DNA of 64,000 nucleotides from Spirabiliibacterium falconis (GTDB lineage Bacteria > Pseudomonadota > Gammaproteobacteria > Enterobacterales > Pasteurellaceae). The notes under the pieces were generated by a model that saw only the letters and a list, made by a program, of their open reading frames with translations, ran no database searches and was not told the DNA's origin. The DNA is taken from positions 220,431 through 284,430 of the forward strand of contig NZ_JABMIJ010000004.1 of the NCBI RefSeq assembly GCF_014885015.1, read 5' to 3'. This document shows, piece after piece, positions 63,982-64,000 of this stretch (position 1 is its first letter; each line of letters opens with the position of its first letter). Made by a program: the position numbers and the translations under genes.

Positions 63982-64000
63982 TGTTAATGATCATGCAAAA

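Noticed and set aside
55892..64000. Prophage or insertion sequence carrying the hsd genes
   Set aside because: No integrase, transposase, phage structural gene or terminal inverted repeats were seen; the flanking repeats are nitroreductase fragments.

Overview
The window is chromosomal DNA from a member of the Pasteurellaceae, in the group that uses the Haemophilus influenzae-type DNA uptake signal. The core AAGTGCGGT / ACCGCACTT occurs roughly eighty times by eye on both strands. Gene order (cydAB-cydX-ybgE-ybgC; ruvABC-yebC-nudB-aspS; mnmE-yidC-yidD-rnpA-rpmH / dnaA-dnaN-recF-gyrB) and protein similarity agree with that family. Genus and species cannot be fixed from the sequence alone.

Layout. 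1-3350 (minus) holds the start of ybgC and the cytochrome bd oxidase operon, with a perfect FNR box upstream. 3798-12701 is a small secreted protein gene followed by a long minus-strand block, read gmhB, aspS, an RsiV-like secreted protein, nudB, yebC, ruvC, ruvA, ruvB. A complete type II restriction-modification pair resembling NgoPII/HaeIII (predicted target GGCC) sits between yebC and ruvC. 12794-15898 (plus) is the MetJ-controlled methionine importer metNIQ and the free-methionine-sulfoxide reductase msrC. 15884-21463 (minus) has two membrane proteins, mnmE and the yidC/yidD/rnpA/rpmH cluster. 21817-29193 (plus) is dnaA-dnaN-recF-gyrB with an O-antigen-ligase-like gene two bases after gyrB. 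29251-36788 (minus) is a dipeptide/haem-type ABC importer (dppBCDF) with two tandem solute-binding proteins. 36952-45827 has an MFS exporter, a mobA-mobB fusion, yihD, dsbA, htpG, a murein endopeptidase and znuCB. 45892-54832 has prc-proQ, the yebS-yebT envelope lipid-transport pair, a PepT-like protein that has lost its metal ligands, and adk.

54851-64000 is the accessory end. arfA carries its characteristic hairpin inside the coding region. Next are a nitroreductase gene broken by one in-frame amber codon and a truncated EamA-type transporter remnant. A type I restriction-modification island follows: single-TRD hsdS-like gene, hsdM, two-TRD hsdS, decayed rhuM, hsdR. The island lies between two 137-base direct repeats (about 90% identical), both made from the start of a nitroreductase gene.

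Most housekeeping blocks are closed by hairpins built from two facing uptake signals or by ordinary intrinsic terminators. The best leads are the catalytically stripped PepT homologue, the repeat-flanked hsd island with its extra half-specificity gene, and the restriction pair translationally coupled to ruvC. No tRNA, rRNA, CRISPR array, prophage or insertion sequence was recognised.
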